DNA of 64,000 bases. Source: Sediminispirochaeta sp964394395 (GTDB lineage: Bacteria > Spirochaetota > Spirochaetia > DSM-16054 > Sediminispirochaetaceae). This document shows positions 42,980-51,963 of this stretch, one piece after another (the first letter of the stretch is position 1; every line of letters starts with the position of its first letter). The notes beneath the pieces are model-generated. The model searched no databases. It worked only from the letters and a program-made list of their open reading frames with translations, and had not been told where the DNA came from. The stretch is from the NCBI GenBank assembly GCA_964394395.1, contig CAYMWV010000002.1, positions 1-64,000 of the forward strand, written 5' to 3'. A program made the translations under genes and the position numbers.

Positions 42980-45139
42980 TTAGCTATGGGGCTGGCAGCC
43001 CAGGAGTTTCGCTACCGTTCGGTAGAGGAGTCTCCGGGAAACCGGTTTTATCAGGATATCCCCATAGCCCTGCTTCAACAGCTCCTGCTGCTTTTCCGGT
43101 TTGATCCAGTCGCTCAGGCCAAGGAGCGGAATACTTGCGGTCCCGTCGGGTGAACCATCAAGAGCCCCACCTTGTGCCCCTTCAAGAAAGGAGGGGTCCG
43201 CCAGAGAGGTATCCAGGAGGAGAAGCTCCGGAAGCTGCCCCCCTTTTTTGATATCTTCTTTTACATCTTCACGTTTCACATCTTCAAGAAGCCGGTCCAG
43301 TTCTTCCCTGCTCTTGGCCTCTGTCACCTGACAGCCCGCATCCTTCAATGCCCAGGCCAGGGTAAGCCGGTGCAGCTTGTTCGCATCGGCCAGGAGCAGC
43401 CGGGGAGCAAGTCGCTTTAAGCATTGGAGCTCCCAATTCCCAGACCAGGAGCTCTTTTCCCCAGACGGGTCTCCCGGTGGCAGACACCGGCCAGGGAAGG
43501 GGAGATCGAGCTGGAAAGAGAAGGCGCTTCCCGATTCGCACGTTTCCTCCAGCTTGATACCCCCTCCCAGGGCCTCCACAATATTTTTAGAGATCGCCAG
43601 TCCTAATCCGCTGCCTACCCTGCTACGCTGATTGCCCAGAGTGGAGCGGGTAAAGAAATCAAAGATGGTCTCCTGAATATCCTCGGGAATCCCCGTACCG
43701 GTATCAACAACCTTGAAAAGGAGAGTAACATTCTCCTCCTCCGGAAAGAGGGGATAGGGCTGCTCCACCTTGAGCTGCACCGAACCACTGTCAGTATATT
43801 TAATCGCATTACCAAGGAGATTAAGGAGTACCTGCCTGATTTTCAGGGGGTCTGAAACCAGGCGGTCCGGAATGCCCGGTTCAATCTCCACTGAAAAGAG
43901 CAGCCCCGCAGCTCGGGCCAGGGGCTCCATCAGCCGGCGAACCGGATCAACGAGCTGCCTGGAAAGAGAGAATTCAGAGTAAACCGGATCAGGAAGCAGC
44001 TCATCCTCCCTTCTGGAAAAGAGGGTAAGCTCCTCCACCAGAGAGAGAAGGGTCTCCCCGGTATCCTTAAGCAGCTCCAGCTCCCCCCGGAGCCCCTCAC
44101 GAAACACTTCGTCCCCGGACCACTTTCCAAGCCCCTCAGAGAGAGCCTCCACAAGAGTGATCATCCCCGACAGGGGAGTACGCAGTTCATGAGAAACCGT
44201 TCTCAGGAAGAGATCCTTCTGTATCTGTGCAGCTTCCGCCTTCTCCTTGGCCTGCAGGAGATCCTGTTCTCTTATCTTATAATCACTTACATCATTTCCG
44301 ATAGAGAGGTAGCCGTAACAGTGTCCCTGGCTGTCAAAAACAGGCCGGTTAGACCAGGAGAGATAGATTCTCTCTCCACCTTTGCCTACCGCCTCCTCCA
44401 GGGTGTGATGGTAATCTCTCTTTTCCGGATCTTCGAGGATTTCCCTGATATAGGGAGCCATCTCCTTACCTGTAGAGTCGATTCGGGGAAGAATAGTATC
44501 AACCACGGGCCGTCGATATATCTCTTCCATGGTGTAACCAAAAAGATTGAGCCCAAATTTGTTCATAAACAGGATTCGCCCAGACAGATCCACCTTCATG
44601 ATAACGCTGGCAGCCTCATCTACAATCCTTCTGTACTCCTCTTCCCGCTCCTGCAGCGCCTCCACCATCCGCCGCTCATCGGTGACCACCCGTCCACAGC
44701 CAACGGTACCAATAATCCGGCCCTCTCTGTCCCGAAAGGGGGCCTTGTAAACATCGAGAAAGAGAAACTCTCCCCGGACATTCCCAAACTCATCAAAGCG
44801 GCCAGCCTTGCCCGATTCCATCACCACCGTATCACTGTCCCGGCAAATCTCTCCAAAGGTGTGCCAGCCGGGATTTCCGGCATGGCGCTCCCGCTCTCGA
44901 CGGGCAAAAAACATGTCGTTTTTCCCTATCGGCTCATTTGTATCCTCTGCACAGAGCAGTTTTTCGCAAATTGCCTTATTTACAAAGAGAAAACGCTTCT
45001 CAAGGTCCTTTGCCCAGAGGAGATCCGGGACATTGTCGCACATGAGCCTGAGCATCCCGCTGTAGGGAGACTCCTCAGCTCCACTTTCGAGATTTGAAAG
45101 GAGGGAAATGGCGTCTACGATCGGTTCTTTTTTCTTCAT
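42980..45139 (-). CDS. PAS hybrid histidine kinase
   Basis: A 719-residue soluble kinase: PAS1 (about 20-155), PAS2 (about 165-285), HisKA with TVSHELRTPLSGMITL near residue 316, HATPase_c with DTGTGIPEDIQ and GSGLGLAISKNI, then a divergent receiver (about 580-715; acidic LLADANKLHR, Asp in LLLLDTSLADPS, Lys in ILIKPVS) with an inserted charged repeat (KREDVKEDIKKGG). It ends 42 bp before parE but has its own promoter at 45157-45185. Its signal and partner are unknown. Confidence 0.88.
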   Translation of the reverse strand: MKKKEPIVDAISLLSNLESGAEESPYSGMLRLMCDNVPDLLWAKDLEKRFLFVNKAICEKLLCAEDTNEPIGKNDMFFARRERERHAGNPGWHTFGEICRDSDTVVMESGKAGRFDEFGNVRGEFLFLDVYKAPFRDREGRIIGTVGCGRVVTDERRMVEALQEREEEYRRIVDEAASVIMKVDLSGRILFMNKFGLNLFGYTMEEIYRRPVVDTILPRIDSTGKEMAPYIREILEDPEKRDYHHTLEEAVGKGGERIYLSWSNRPVFDSQGHCYGYLSIGNDVSDYKIREQDLLQAKEKAEAAQIQKDLFLRTVSHELRTPLSGMITLVEALSEGLGKWSGDEVFREGLRGELELLKDTGETLLSLVEELTLFSRREDELLPDPVYSEFSLSRQLVDPVRRLMEPLARAAGLLFSVEIEPGIPDRLVSDPLKIRQVLLNLLGNAIKYTDSGSVQLKVEQPYPLFPEEENVTLLFKVVDTGTGIPEDIQETIFDFFTRSTLGNQRSRVGSGLGLAISKNIVEALGGGIKLEETCESGSAFSFQLDLPFPGRCLPPGDPSGEKSSWSGNWELQCLKRLAPRLLLADANKLHRLTLAWALKDAGCQVTEAKSREELDRLLEDVKREDVKEDIKKGGQLPELLLLDTSLADPSFLEGAQGGALDGSPDGTASIPLLGLSDWIKPEKQQELLKQGYGDILIKPVSRRLLYRTVAKLLGCQPHS

Positions 45140-45156
45140 TACTGCTTTCTGGTTTT

Positions 45157-45185
45157 AGTATAGGCCTTCCCTATACCTACCACAA
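45157..45185 (-). promoter_or_regulatory. Promoter of PAS hybrid kinase
   Basis: On the minus strand TTGTGG (plus 45180-45185), 17 bp, TATACT (plus 45157-45162). The GGCCTATACTAAA context is the same as in the 38389 promoter. Confidence 0.6.
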
Positions 45186-45214
45186 GGAGCAATGAAGGAA
45201 ATAATGGAATTTCC

Positions 45215-45865
45215 TTACAACCTGACCCACCAGAAGATTCTCAGCAGGGCTGTTAGGCTAACCAGAAAAGCAAAGAGTATAAATAGAGGAGTTGCGTATC
45301 CCGGCAGCAAAAGTGTGAGACTATAAAAAAGAATCGTTTCACTTCCTTCAATGATTCCCTTTGGCATAATAATGGAGGTTTTCGGATCAGTTCCCCTTCC
45401 GTCATCCCGACGTTCCCATTTTTTCTCCATTAGTGCCGAAAGGTACATCCATGAAGCACTGTTAACATAACAGGCAGCAAGAAGAAAAGCCGCAGCAGGC
45501 CATATCCAGGATTGAAAGAGCAGTTGCGGAAAGGCGTCAGCTGATTGAGCAAGCCCCGAAGCTATACCAAGGGGGAGAAGAGCATAAATGATAAAATCGG
45601 CAAGGAGGTCAAGGTATCCTCCAAGATCACTGCTCAAGTCCATTTCCCTTGCCAACGCTCCATCAAGGCCATCAAAAATTCGGTTTACCAGCCACAGTAC
45701 CAGGGCAACAGTCCACCACTGCATGCCAGCTGCGGCAGCGGCAAAGATACCAAAAAGGAAGCCTGCACCGGTAAGCTGCATGGGGGTGAGCGAATACCTT
45801 GCAAGAAGCCCTACCAGAGGCTTCAGTAGAAAATCTTTTATTCCCCGCAGTTTTGCATCAAACAT
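45215..45865 (-). CDS. CDP-alcohol phosphatidyltransferase family protein
   Basis: An integral membrane enzyme that joins a CDP-activated lipid or alcohol to an alcohol acceptor. The 216-residue protein has the full signature DG-x2-AR-x8-G-x3-D-x3-D (DGLDGALAREMDLSSDLGGYLD then LLAD, near residues 65-90) and about five to six membrane segments. It is the last gene of a seven-member operon and overlaps the flavoprotein gene by eight bases. The acceptor cannot be named; its presence suggests the operon alters a membrane lipid. Confidence 0.9.
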   Translation of the reverse strand: MFDAKLRGIKDFLLKPLVGLLARYSLTPMQLTGAGFLFGIFAAAAAGMQWWTVALVLWLVNRIFDGLDGALAREMDLSSDLGGYLDLLADFIIYALLPLGIASGLAQSADAFPQLLFQSWIWPAAAFLLAACYVNSASWMYLSALMEKKWERRDDGRGTDPKTSIIMPKGIIEGSETILFYSLTLLLPGYATPLFILFAFLVSLTALLRIFWWVRL

Positions 45866-46991
45866 GATGATAACGTTGATATTTTACCATAAACCGTCGG
45901 TCGATAACATCTTTCAAGCAAAAAGCAGCTCTACCAGAAAGAAGAAGCCGGCCACGTTGGAGGATGCCGACAGCGCCGCCAAGGTTCAGAGCAGAAAGAG
46001 CTGGACCATCTCCCTCAAAAGCCAATAGTTCATCCGGGCCAGTTTTGTTGGAGCTGTAGGATTGGCCCGAGGCAAGAGCAAGAAGATTATGCTGTAACAC
46101 TGGCTGCTGACGCACCGCATACACCCCTATCCTGTCCAGGCAACGCCCAAGTCGTGGAGAATAGAAACAGGCGCAGTCTCCTACAGCAAATATTTCAGGA
46201 AACCCCTCCACCTGGAGAAACCGGTTAACCTTTACCCCGCCATTTTCTCCCAGGGGGAGACCAAAATTCCGTATGGCTTCCGGAGGCCTTACCCCAGTGG
46301 CAAAAAGCACTATATCCGCTTCAAGTTCCGTCAAACCCTTTGCTGGATCAATTCGATGATTCCTGAAAATAGTGACACCCCAGCGCTTGAGAATGGCTGT
46401 GATAAATCGCTCCCCTTTCCCAGAAAATCCGCCCAACCCGGCAGCCTTAGATGTGTAGAGATCCACTTTTGCCTTTCGCCCCATGAAGAAAGCAATATTT
46501 CCTGCCAGCTCCACACCGGCAGGTCCACCTCCGATTACAGCAATTCGTAACAAGCCACCACCGGTCACAAAGCGGTCCATCGATCCCTTTAGCTCCAGTA
46601 GAGATGAAATCGGCTTTGACTTATGGATCGTCACTGCAATAGACTGACTATGGAAAACAGCATCGACAGTTTCACTACCAAGATTAAGGGAAAGCAGATC
46701 GTAGGAAAGCTCTCCAGTCGCTTCCAAAAAGAGCACTTTCTTCCGGGCATCAAGGTTTTTGATTCGATCCTGAACAAAGCGAACCGCAGCACGAGAGGCA
46801 AGCTTTGCTGCGGGCAGCATAATCGCTTCTGTGCTGTAGCAGCCTCCCAGGACGCCGGGGGCCATCCCTGAATAAGGGTGGGAAGCTTCCGGACTTATCA
46901 ACACAAGCTCATGCCCCTCCCTGGCAAAGAGGGAACCCTGTCGGAGAAGTTCAATATGAGTATGCCCGGCTCCAGCAAGAACTATTCTCAC
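45858..46991 (-). CDS. NDH-2-like FAD-dependent NAD(P)H oxidoreductase
   Basis: A 377-residue flavoprotein of the pyridine-nucleotide disulfide reductase fold without redox-active Cys pair. FAD motif IVLAGAGHTHIELLR at the N-terminus, NAD(P) motif IAVIGGGPAGVELAGN near residue 150, and the second FAD motif IFAVGDCACF near residue 275. The GHTH N-terminus and the end LLLSGRAAFCLKDVIDRRFMVKY are typical of the branch also found fused to SelD. It likely passes electrons from NAD(P)H to quinone or to a partner. It uses a GTG start six bases after the DUF547 remnant stop and overlaps the next gene by eight bases. Confidence 0.87.
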   Translation of the reverse strand: MRIVLAGAGHTHIELLRQGSLFAREGHELVLISPEASHPYSGMAPGVLGGCYSTEAIMLPAAKLASRAAVRFVQDRIKNLDARKKVLFLEATGELSYDLLSLNLGSETVDAVFHSQSIAVTIHKSKPISSLLELKGSMDRFVTGGGLLRIAVIGGGPAGVELAGNIAFFMGRKAKVDLYTSKAAGLGGFSGKGERFITAILKRWGVTIFRNHRIDPAKGLTELEADIVLFATGVRPPEAIRNFGLPLGENGGVKVNRFLQVEGFPEIFAVGDCACFYSPRLGRCLDRIGVYAVRQQPVLQHNLLALASGQSYSSNKTGPDELLAFEGDGPALSALNLGGAVGILQRGRLLLSGRAAFCLKDVIDRRFMVKYQRYHHV

Positions 46992-46997
46992 AGCTCT

Positions 46998-47438
46998 TTA
47001 TCTCGCCGCATTAGTACTCCAGTCATATCGGTACCGAAGTTTTCCGTTACCCTCAATAAAAGGAGAAAGCTTACTCCTGATTTCTGGTTTTGCATAGGAA
47101 TGTAGATGCTCAAGGATAGCCTCCCGGGTCTCACCAAAGTCGATACTGAACCAATCATAAATAGAAGAAAGATAGAGCGTATTGCCCCTTACCTCAACGC
47201 CCCTGGGATGATTGATGTAAGAAACAGCTGCCTTTTCCAGCAGTTCTTCTACGTTATCTCCCGTCAAGGCACGTTCGGCCAGTTTGGGACAGCCCATGCT
47301 GGCACAATTTACCGCATCGTGTATTCTGGGATCCTTCCATATCGGTCTCAGGATACGATGCTCGATATCGTTTCGGTTAACCTCTCTCCCCTCAATAATC
47401 ACAAGAGAAGCATCCCACGGACCGCGGCTAAAAAGCTC
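46998..47438 (-). pseudogene. DUF547 protein, 5' end missing
   Basis: The frame encodes the C-terminal half of a DUF547 domain: SRGPWDASLVIIEGREVNRN, then DIEHRILRP, the hallmark HDAVNCASMGCPKL and the end LSSIYDWFSIDF. DUF547 proteins normally have about 100 further residues before this, including a YNAY-like motif, which are absent. Upstream of about 47435 the DNA instead belongs to a solute-binding protein gene in another frame, so the gene was cut by a deletion. Whether a shortened protein is made is doubtful, as there is no start with a ribosome site. Confidence 0.75.
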
Positions 47439-47596
47439 TCTTCGTGCCAACCAAGCTGCTTTGCTACCAGCTCTCCATTCGGGATAGCCTGAAAGCCTAT
47501 CACCACTTCTTTTAGTTCCGTCTCTCTCCTGCCACCTGCAAAAGCAGTAAGCAAAGTGAAACATAAAAAGAGCATCACCATCATTTTTTTCATCAT
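47399..47596 (-). pseudogene. Truncated TauA/SsuA-like solute-binding protein (N-terminal fragment)
   Basis: A good ribosome site (AAGGAGG) and ATG at 47596, one base after the permease stop, open a signal peptide (MLFLCFTLLTAFAGG) and the first binding-fold strand (KEVVIGFQAIPNGELVAKQ, then LGW). Similarity to ABC substrate-binding proteins stops at about residue 55 (47432), after which the frame reads short junk and ends at 47399. The remaining 250 or so residues, and any ABC ATPase gene, are missing. The other side of the junction is the DUF547 C-terminus in a different frame. Confidence 0.75.
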
Positions 47597-47597
47597 C

Positions 47598-48404
47598 CTA
47601 ATCCTCCTTCCAGGGAATGATAATCGTTTCAAGAAGCCTTATAAGCCGATCCAGAAGCAAACCGGTTATCCCCATAGTTATAATACCAACGAAAATGAGA
47701 TCTGTTCTCAGAAAACGACCCGCATCAAGCACAAGCCAGCCGATTCCATTGGCGGCTGCCACAATCTCTGAACTTACCAGGGTTGTGTAGGTAAAGCCAA
47801 TACTCACCCGCAATCCCGTAAAAATACCGGGAAGCGCCGAAGGGAAGACTACCCGCCACATTAAGCTCCAGCCATTGACCCCAAGGCACCTGGCACACTC
47901 CAGACGATGAGAGGGGATCCTGTCCACCGCTGCCATGGTACTTATCGAGAGGGGAGGGAAAGCGGCAAGGTAGAGGAGCGCTATTTTTGAAGAATCGCCA
48001 ATCCCCATCCAGACAATAAGCAGGGTGTAATAGGCCAAGGGAGGCAGGGGACGATACATTTCAATCAGCGGGTCAAAGATGGCCCGTACCGTCCTGCTTC
48101 GGCCCATGAAAAGTCCCAGAGGAACTGCGGTAAGCACCGCCAGGGAAAAGCCGGTAAGCACCCTTACCATGCTGTTCCGGAGATGGTTCAACAAGGTAAA
48201 TCCCCGGTATTCTCGAAGCAGTACCTCTTTGAAGGATGCAAAGACCTTCCCCGGAGAAGGAACCAACAGCGGTTCCACAAGCTCAAGGGCTGTCACAAGC
48301 CACCACAGGAGAAACAGCGTCACCACACTTGCCAGAGAGAGCAGTGGATAAAGACCGGTCCATACCTCTTCTTTTCTCTTTTCCCTCTTTTTCCTCTTTT
48401 CCAT
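47598..48404 (-). CDS. TauC/SsuC-like ABC transporter permease
   Basis: A 268-residue inner-membrane permease with six hydrophobic segments and the EAA-type loop EcARCLGVNGWSLMWRVVFPSALPGIFTGLR region near residue 175. Family members import taurine, sulfonates, nitrate or similar small anions with a binding protein and an ATPase. Here the binding protein is truncated and no ATPase gene is visible, so the transporter is orphaned. It starts six bases after the TVP38 stop in the same operon. Confidence 0.88.
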   Translation of the reverse strand: MEKRKKREKRKEEVWTGLYPLLSLASVVTLFLLWWLVTALELVEPLLVPSPGKVFASFKEVLLREYRGFTLLNHLRNSMVRVLTGFSLAVLTAVPLGLFMGRSRTVRAIFDPLIEMYRPLPPLAYYTLLIVWMGIGDSSKIALLYLAAFPPLSISTMAAVDRIPSHRLECARCLGVNGWSLMWRVVFPSALPGIFTGLRVSIGFTYTTLVSSEIVAAANGIGWLVLDAGRFLRTDLIFVGIITMGITGLLLDRLIRLLETIIIPWKED

Positions 48405-48410
48405 AAGCTT

Positions 48411-49142
48411 CTACTCATCAATATGCTGACGCAAAGCTTTCCTCGCTATTCGGGCAATTACTATTGTAACCAGCAGGGTTGCCCCAAGTCCAACGATCCG
48501 GAGAGCCGGACCTAACCATGCCCCCAAACCTTCTGCTGCAGCGCCCTCAACAGGCTGTGGCCCTGCAGCAACAGCTGCGACATCACCAGCCAATGACCCG
48601 ATATAGACATAGAGTACCGTGCCGGGCAGCATCCCGATCCAGGAGCTAAGAACATATGCCGCTGTGCGTATATTCGTAAGTCCGTAAGCATAGTTGAGCA
48701 CATTGAAGGGGAATACAGGAGAAAGTCTTGTCAGCAGAACGATCTTCCATCCTTCCCGGGCAACGGCCCTGTCGATTGAAGCAAATTTTGGACTGCCCGC
48801 AATTTTGGCCGCTATCCAGTCCCGGAAGAGACTCCTCCCCAGTAGAAATGCTGCTGTTGCACCCAGGGTTGAGCCGATGCTGACATAAAGAGTCCCCGGA
48901 CCAAGACCAAAGACAAATCCCGCTCCAAGGGTGAGAATACTTCCGGGAATAACAGCTACAGTGGCACTTATATAAAGGGCGATAAAGATAAAGATACCCG
49001 CAAGTCCAAGACCGTTTATATATTCCAGTCCCGTAATCAGGAGCTTCGGCAGGTCGAAAACAACTGACAGTACAATCACTATTGCGATAAGGAGTATCAC
49101 AATGGCTATTTTCTTCTTGTTCAGGTTGCTGATCTTATTCAT
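48411..49142 (-). CDS. TVP38/TMEM64 (VTT/DedA-like) membrane protein
   Basis: A 243-residue membrane protein with the VTT domain: TVAVIPGSILTLGAGFVFGL, then the FLLGRSLFRDWIA and SPVFPFNVLNYAYGLT motifs, with five to six hydrophobic segments. VTT proteins are implicated in lipid scrambling or small-molecule movement across membranes. It overlaps the flavoprotein gene by eight bases. Pairing with a mercuric-reductase-like flavoprotein is recurrent in bacteria and suggests a shared redox/membrane role. Confidence 0.9.
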   Translation of the reverse strand: MNKISNLNKKKIAIVILLIAIVIVLSVVFDLPKLLITGLEYINGLGLAGIFIFIALYISATVAVIPGSILTLGAGFVFGLGPGTLYVSIGSTLGATAAFLLGRSLFRDWIAAKIAGSPKFASIDRAVAREGWKIVLLTRLSPVFPFNVLNYAYGLTNIRTAAYVLSSWIGMLPGTVLYVYIGSLAGDVAAVAAGPQPVEGAAAEGLGAWLGPALRIVGLGATLLVTIVIARIARKALRQHIDE

Positions 49143-50616
49143 GTTGCCGATTCTCCCCTACCGGGCCAGAACCGCTATAACGGAAAAGAATCTTCAGGAT
49201 CTTCCGTACCCGCTTATTGAACAGCGCTGGTCCAAGAACCTTTCCTGCAGCGCTCTTATAGATCTCAGAAACCGTCGGATAAGGGTAGACCGGGCTGAGG
49301 AGCTTCCCCAGCTTCCACTTCTCTGCCACCCCCCGAACAGCGGGCATCAACATCTCACCGGCATGGGGACCTGCTATCTGCACACCGAGTATCTGCTTAC
49401 GGGAGTTGTAGAGGATTTTCATTTTTCCGCTTGTTTCCCCCTCCGCTCTTGCCCGGTCGTTTTCGCTCATGGGGACCTCAACCAGATTATACGATAGCCC
49501 ATCTGCCTTTGCCCGGGCTTCATTGTAGCCTACCGATGCAAGCTCCGGCTCTGTATAGGTAACCCAGGGTAATGCGGAATAGTCCATCTTCCCCGGCAGA
49601 TGAAGAGCCAACCTTCGAACCACCAGAGATGCTTCAGCTGCTGCAGCGTGGGTAAAAAGATATCTGCCGTTACAGTCCCCGATGGCCATTATATGTCGTG
49701 CTCTAGTGCGGAGGCTGTCGTCAACCTTGAAAAAGCCTCTCTCCACGGTAAGCCCTGCGGCTTCTACATTGAGATTCTCGATATTGCCAAGCCTACCTGC
49801 GGCCATCAAAATTTCATCTGCTTCCACCACACTCTTATCACTCAAGGTTACCGCTTTCTTTTTCCCTTTCAGCGATACCTCGGAGGCTCCAACTCCCTCA
49901 CGTATTTCAACCCCCTCCGCCAGGAGCCGCTCCCTTATAATGGATGCCATATCTTCATCTTCCCTGGCAAGGATGTGGGCTCCTGCCTCAATAATCGTCA
50001 CCTTTACTCCAAGGCGGGTCATAGCCTGCCCCATTTCCACCCCGATCGGCCCCCCGCCGATAATCGCAAGGGAAGAGGGTAGTTTCTCGAGGGAGAAGAT
50101 ATCGATATTAGTGATGAATCCTGCCTCTTCGAGACCAGGTATCGGAAAGATTCTGGGGCGGCTCCCGGTGGATAGTACAATGTTGGCTGCAGAAATGGTT
50201 CTCCCCCCGGAAAGCTTCAGCGTGTGGGGGTCCTCAAACAGAGCCCGTTCCTGAATAACCTCCACGCCAAGACTCCGAAACCGTTCCGGACTGTCATGGG
50301 GGGCGATGGATCCGATAATTCCCGCAATTCTTTCTCTAACAGGCTTATAGTCCACCGGAAGAGTCGGTGTTTTACCAGGCAGAGCTGAAAGAAGCCCGGG
50401 AAGTCCATAATCCTCAGCTCTTCTCAGACCCATTACCAGGGAAGCGCTCCGGAGAAGCGATTTGCTCGGTACACAGCCATGGTAGAGACAGTCGCCCCCT
50501 GTCTTGTGGGGCTCAATAAGGGCCGTTTTCATTCCCAGCTGTGAACAGCCGGAAGCGGCCGATAGGCCGGCAGCGCCTCCCCCGATAATAATGATGTCAT
50601 GACTCCATCTGCTCAT
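49135..50616 (-). CDS. Mercuric-reductase-like disulfide flavoprotein
   Basis: A 493-residue class I pyridine nucleotide-disulfide oxidoreductase: FAD motif IIIIGGGAAGLSAASG, redox pair GGDCLYHGCVPSKSLL, NAD(P) motif LAIIGGGPIGVEMGQA, second FAD motif IMAIGDCNGRYLFTH and the dimer interface. The N-terminal heavy-metal (HMA) domain and C-terminal Cys pair of true MerA are absent, so mercury reduction is unlikely. It probably reduces a thiol or disulfide substrate with NAD(P)H. The ATG at 50616 has GGAG five bases upstream, favoured over the longer frame. Confidence 0.9.
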   Translation of the reverse strand: MSRWSHDIIIIGGGAAGLSAASGCSQLGMKTALIEPHKTGGDCLYHGCVPSKSLLRSASLVMGLRRAEDYGLPGLLSALPGKTPTLPVDYKPVRERIAGIIGSIAPHDSPERFRSLGVEVIQERALFEDPHTLKLSGGRTISAANIVLSTGSRPRIFPIPGLEEAGFITNIDIFSLEKLPSSLAIIGGGPIGVEMGQAMTRLGVKVTIIEAGAHILAREDEDMASIIRERLLAEGVEIREGVGASEVSLKGKKKAVTLSDKSVVEADEILMAAGRLGNIENLNVEAAGLTVERGFFKVDDSLRTRARHIMAIGDCNGRYLFTHAAAAEASLVVRRLALHLPGKMDYSALPWVTYTEPELASVGYNEARAKADGLSYNLVEVPMSENDRARAEGETSGKMKILYNSRKQILGVQIAGPHAGEMLMPAVRGVAEKWKLGKLLSPVYPYPTVSEIYKSAAGKVLGPALFNKRVRKILKILFRYSGSGPVGENRQHE

Positions 50617-50676
50617 AATAGCTCCGTTTCTTATATAATTGGTCATCTTCGTGTTCTTTGCAACACATTGCTTTAT

Positions 50677-51870
50677 CTACTGAAATTCGAGACGATCCAG
50701 CTCCCGGGAAAAAGCTGCGTAGGAGAACCAGAAGTGGTGCACCGCCGTCGCAGGGCTTAAGGTTTCTCCCTTATATGCGCCCTCAACAGCCTCTCCAAGT
50801 TCGTTCCAGATTGTACCACTCCCCTGGTCGATGAAGGCCCCCTCTTTGAATCGAAACTCCAACGGGCTCCCTTCTCTTTCGGCAAAAAATGCATTGGCAC
50901 TGCCGATATCACGGCCATCGGCAATACGAGAGCTGTCAAGAGCTGAGGCAGTTCCGGGGGTCCAGAAGAGCACTATCGGTCGCCCCCCAAGAGGGAATTG
51001 AACAATTCTCTCCTCCTGCAACTGCGAATAGGCAACCCCGCGATGCTCCCCCCCTATCTGCACTACAATAAGCTGATCAAGGAGATGGTGTTCCTCATCT
51101 ATCTCCGGCCCCTGGTAGAGAAATGGACGCTCCAGGGTATCGTACCCTTCGTAGGGATTTGTTCCGTAGGGGCGGGAGATGCCGGTCTTACGACTGAGCA
51201 CCTGGGCATTGGGGAAAGCTCTACGAGCCTGTTCAAAAGAGAGGGTCAGAGAAGGGATGATATCAAGCTGTTCACCGGTAAAAGTCCCTGCAACAGCCTC
51301 TCCGGTGGCCTGCTGCCACCAGCTCTCGGTCCCGCGATCGTACATGATCATATTGCTGTACCGCAGTAATCCGGATACACCAAAAACAAGCTCTTCACCA
51401 TTGATACGGGACAGAAATACAAGGCCTGTGTTACATAGAGGACAGAAGGTGACGGCTACCGGTTCTCCTGCAATATGGTCGTTCACAATCTCATGCCACA
51501 TCAGGATCTGTAGTGGATAGATCTTGCTTTCCTCTGGCCCCGCGCCATCTGGTTTTCTCCGGAGCACCAATACCGGTTCCCGTTTGTCCAGCCACTGTGA
51601 GGCCTCCTGCACCGTTGTGAACCGGGGGCTGTCTATGGAAGGGATGCCATCTTTGGGCGGTCCTCCCGATACGACTTCAGAAAAATCTATGATAGCATGC
51701 GAAAAATCGGTGGAAAAGTGAGTACTGAAGGGGTTAGCGCCACTTTTATGCTCATCATCGCTGCTTGAATTAGGGCCCGCAGCTCCTGTGGAATCGGCAC
51801 TGCTACCACAGGAAACTATCAGGATCTGAAAAGATAGGATCAGTAAAAACAGGGGTATTTTTCGGTGCAT
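50677..51870 (-). CDS. DUF3179 lipoprotein
   Basis: A 397-residue exported lipoprotein (signal LILSFQILIVSCGSSADS, lipobox Cys near residue 21) with the DUF3179 domain: YPLQILMWHEIVND, VTFCPLCNTGLVF (Cys pair), VSGLLRYSNMIMYDR, ESWWQQATGEA, and RPYGTNPYEGYD. DUF3179 is uncharacterised; the CPLC motif and Trp/His-rich site suggest a metal or redox centre outside the cytoplasm. AGGAGG lies six bases before the ATG at 51870. It heads the operon to 45215, 60 bp before the flavoprotein. Confidence 0.88.
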   Translation of the reverse strand: MHRKIPLFLLILSFQILIVSCGSSADSTGAAGPNSSSDDEHKSGANPFSTHFSTDFSHAIIDFSEVVSGGPPKDGIPSIDSPRFTTVQEASQWLDKREPVLVLRRKPDGAGPEESKIYPLQILMWHEIVNDHIAGEPVAVTFCPLCNTGLVFLSRINGEELVFGVSGLLRYSNMIMYDRGTESWWQQATGEAVAGTFTGEQLDIIPSLTLSFEQARRAFPNAQVLSRKTGISRPYGTNPYEGYDTLERPFLYQGPEIDEEHHLLDQLIVVQIGGEHRGVAYSQLQEERIVQFPLGGRPIVLFWTPGTASALDSSRIADGRDIGSANAFFAEREGSPLEFRFKEGAFIDQGSGTIWNELGEAVEGAYKGETLSPATAVHHFWFSYAAFSRELDRLEFQ

Positions 51871-51963
51871 CCTGGACCTCCTGTAGGTAAAGTAAGTTTT
51901 ACCCAAGGAAATGTCAAGGAGACTTTACATTTTTATACAAGCCGAACTGGCGTTACCGGGAAC

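Noticed and set aside
45588..46028. A 146-codon plus-strand frame opposite the CDP-alcohol phosphatidyltransferase end
   Set aside because: Antisense to two overlapping genes with clear catalytic motifs; composition is Ser/Lys-rich without family features.
49135..50616. Annotation as true mercuric reductase (merA)
   Set aside because: It lacks the N-terminal HMA domain and the C-terminal Cys pair, and no merR, merT or merP is nearby; only the disulfide reductase fold is supported.
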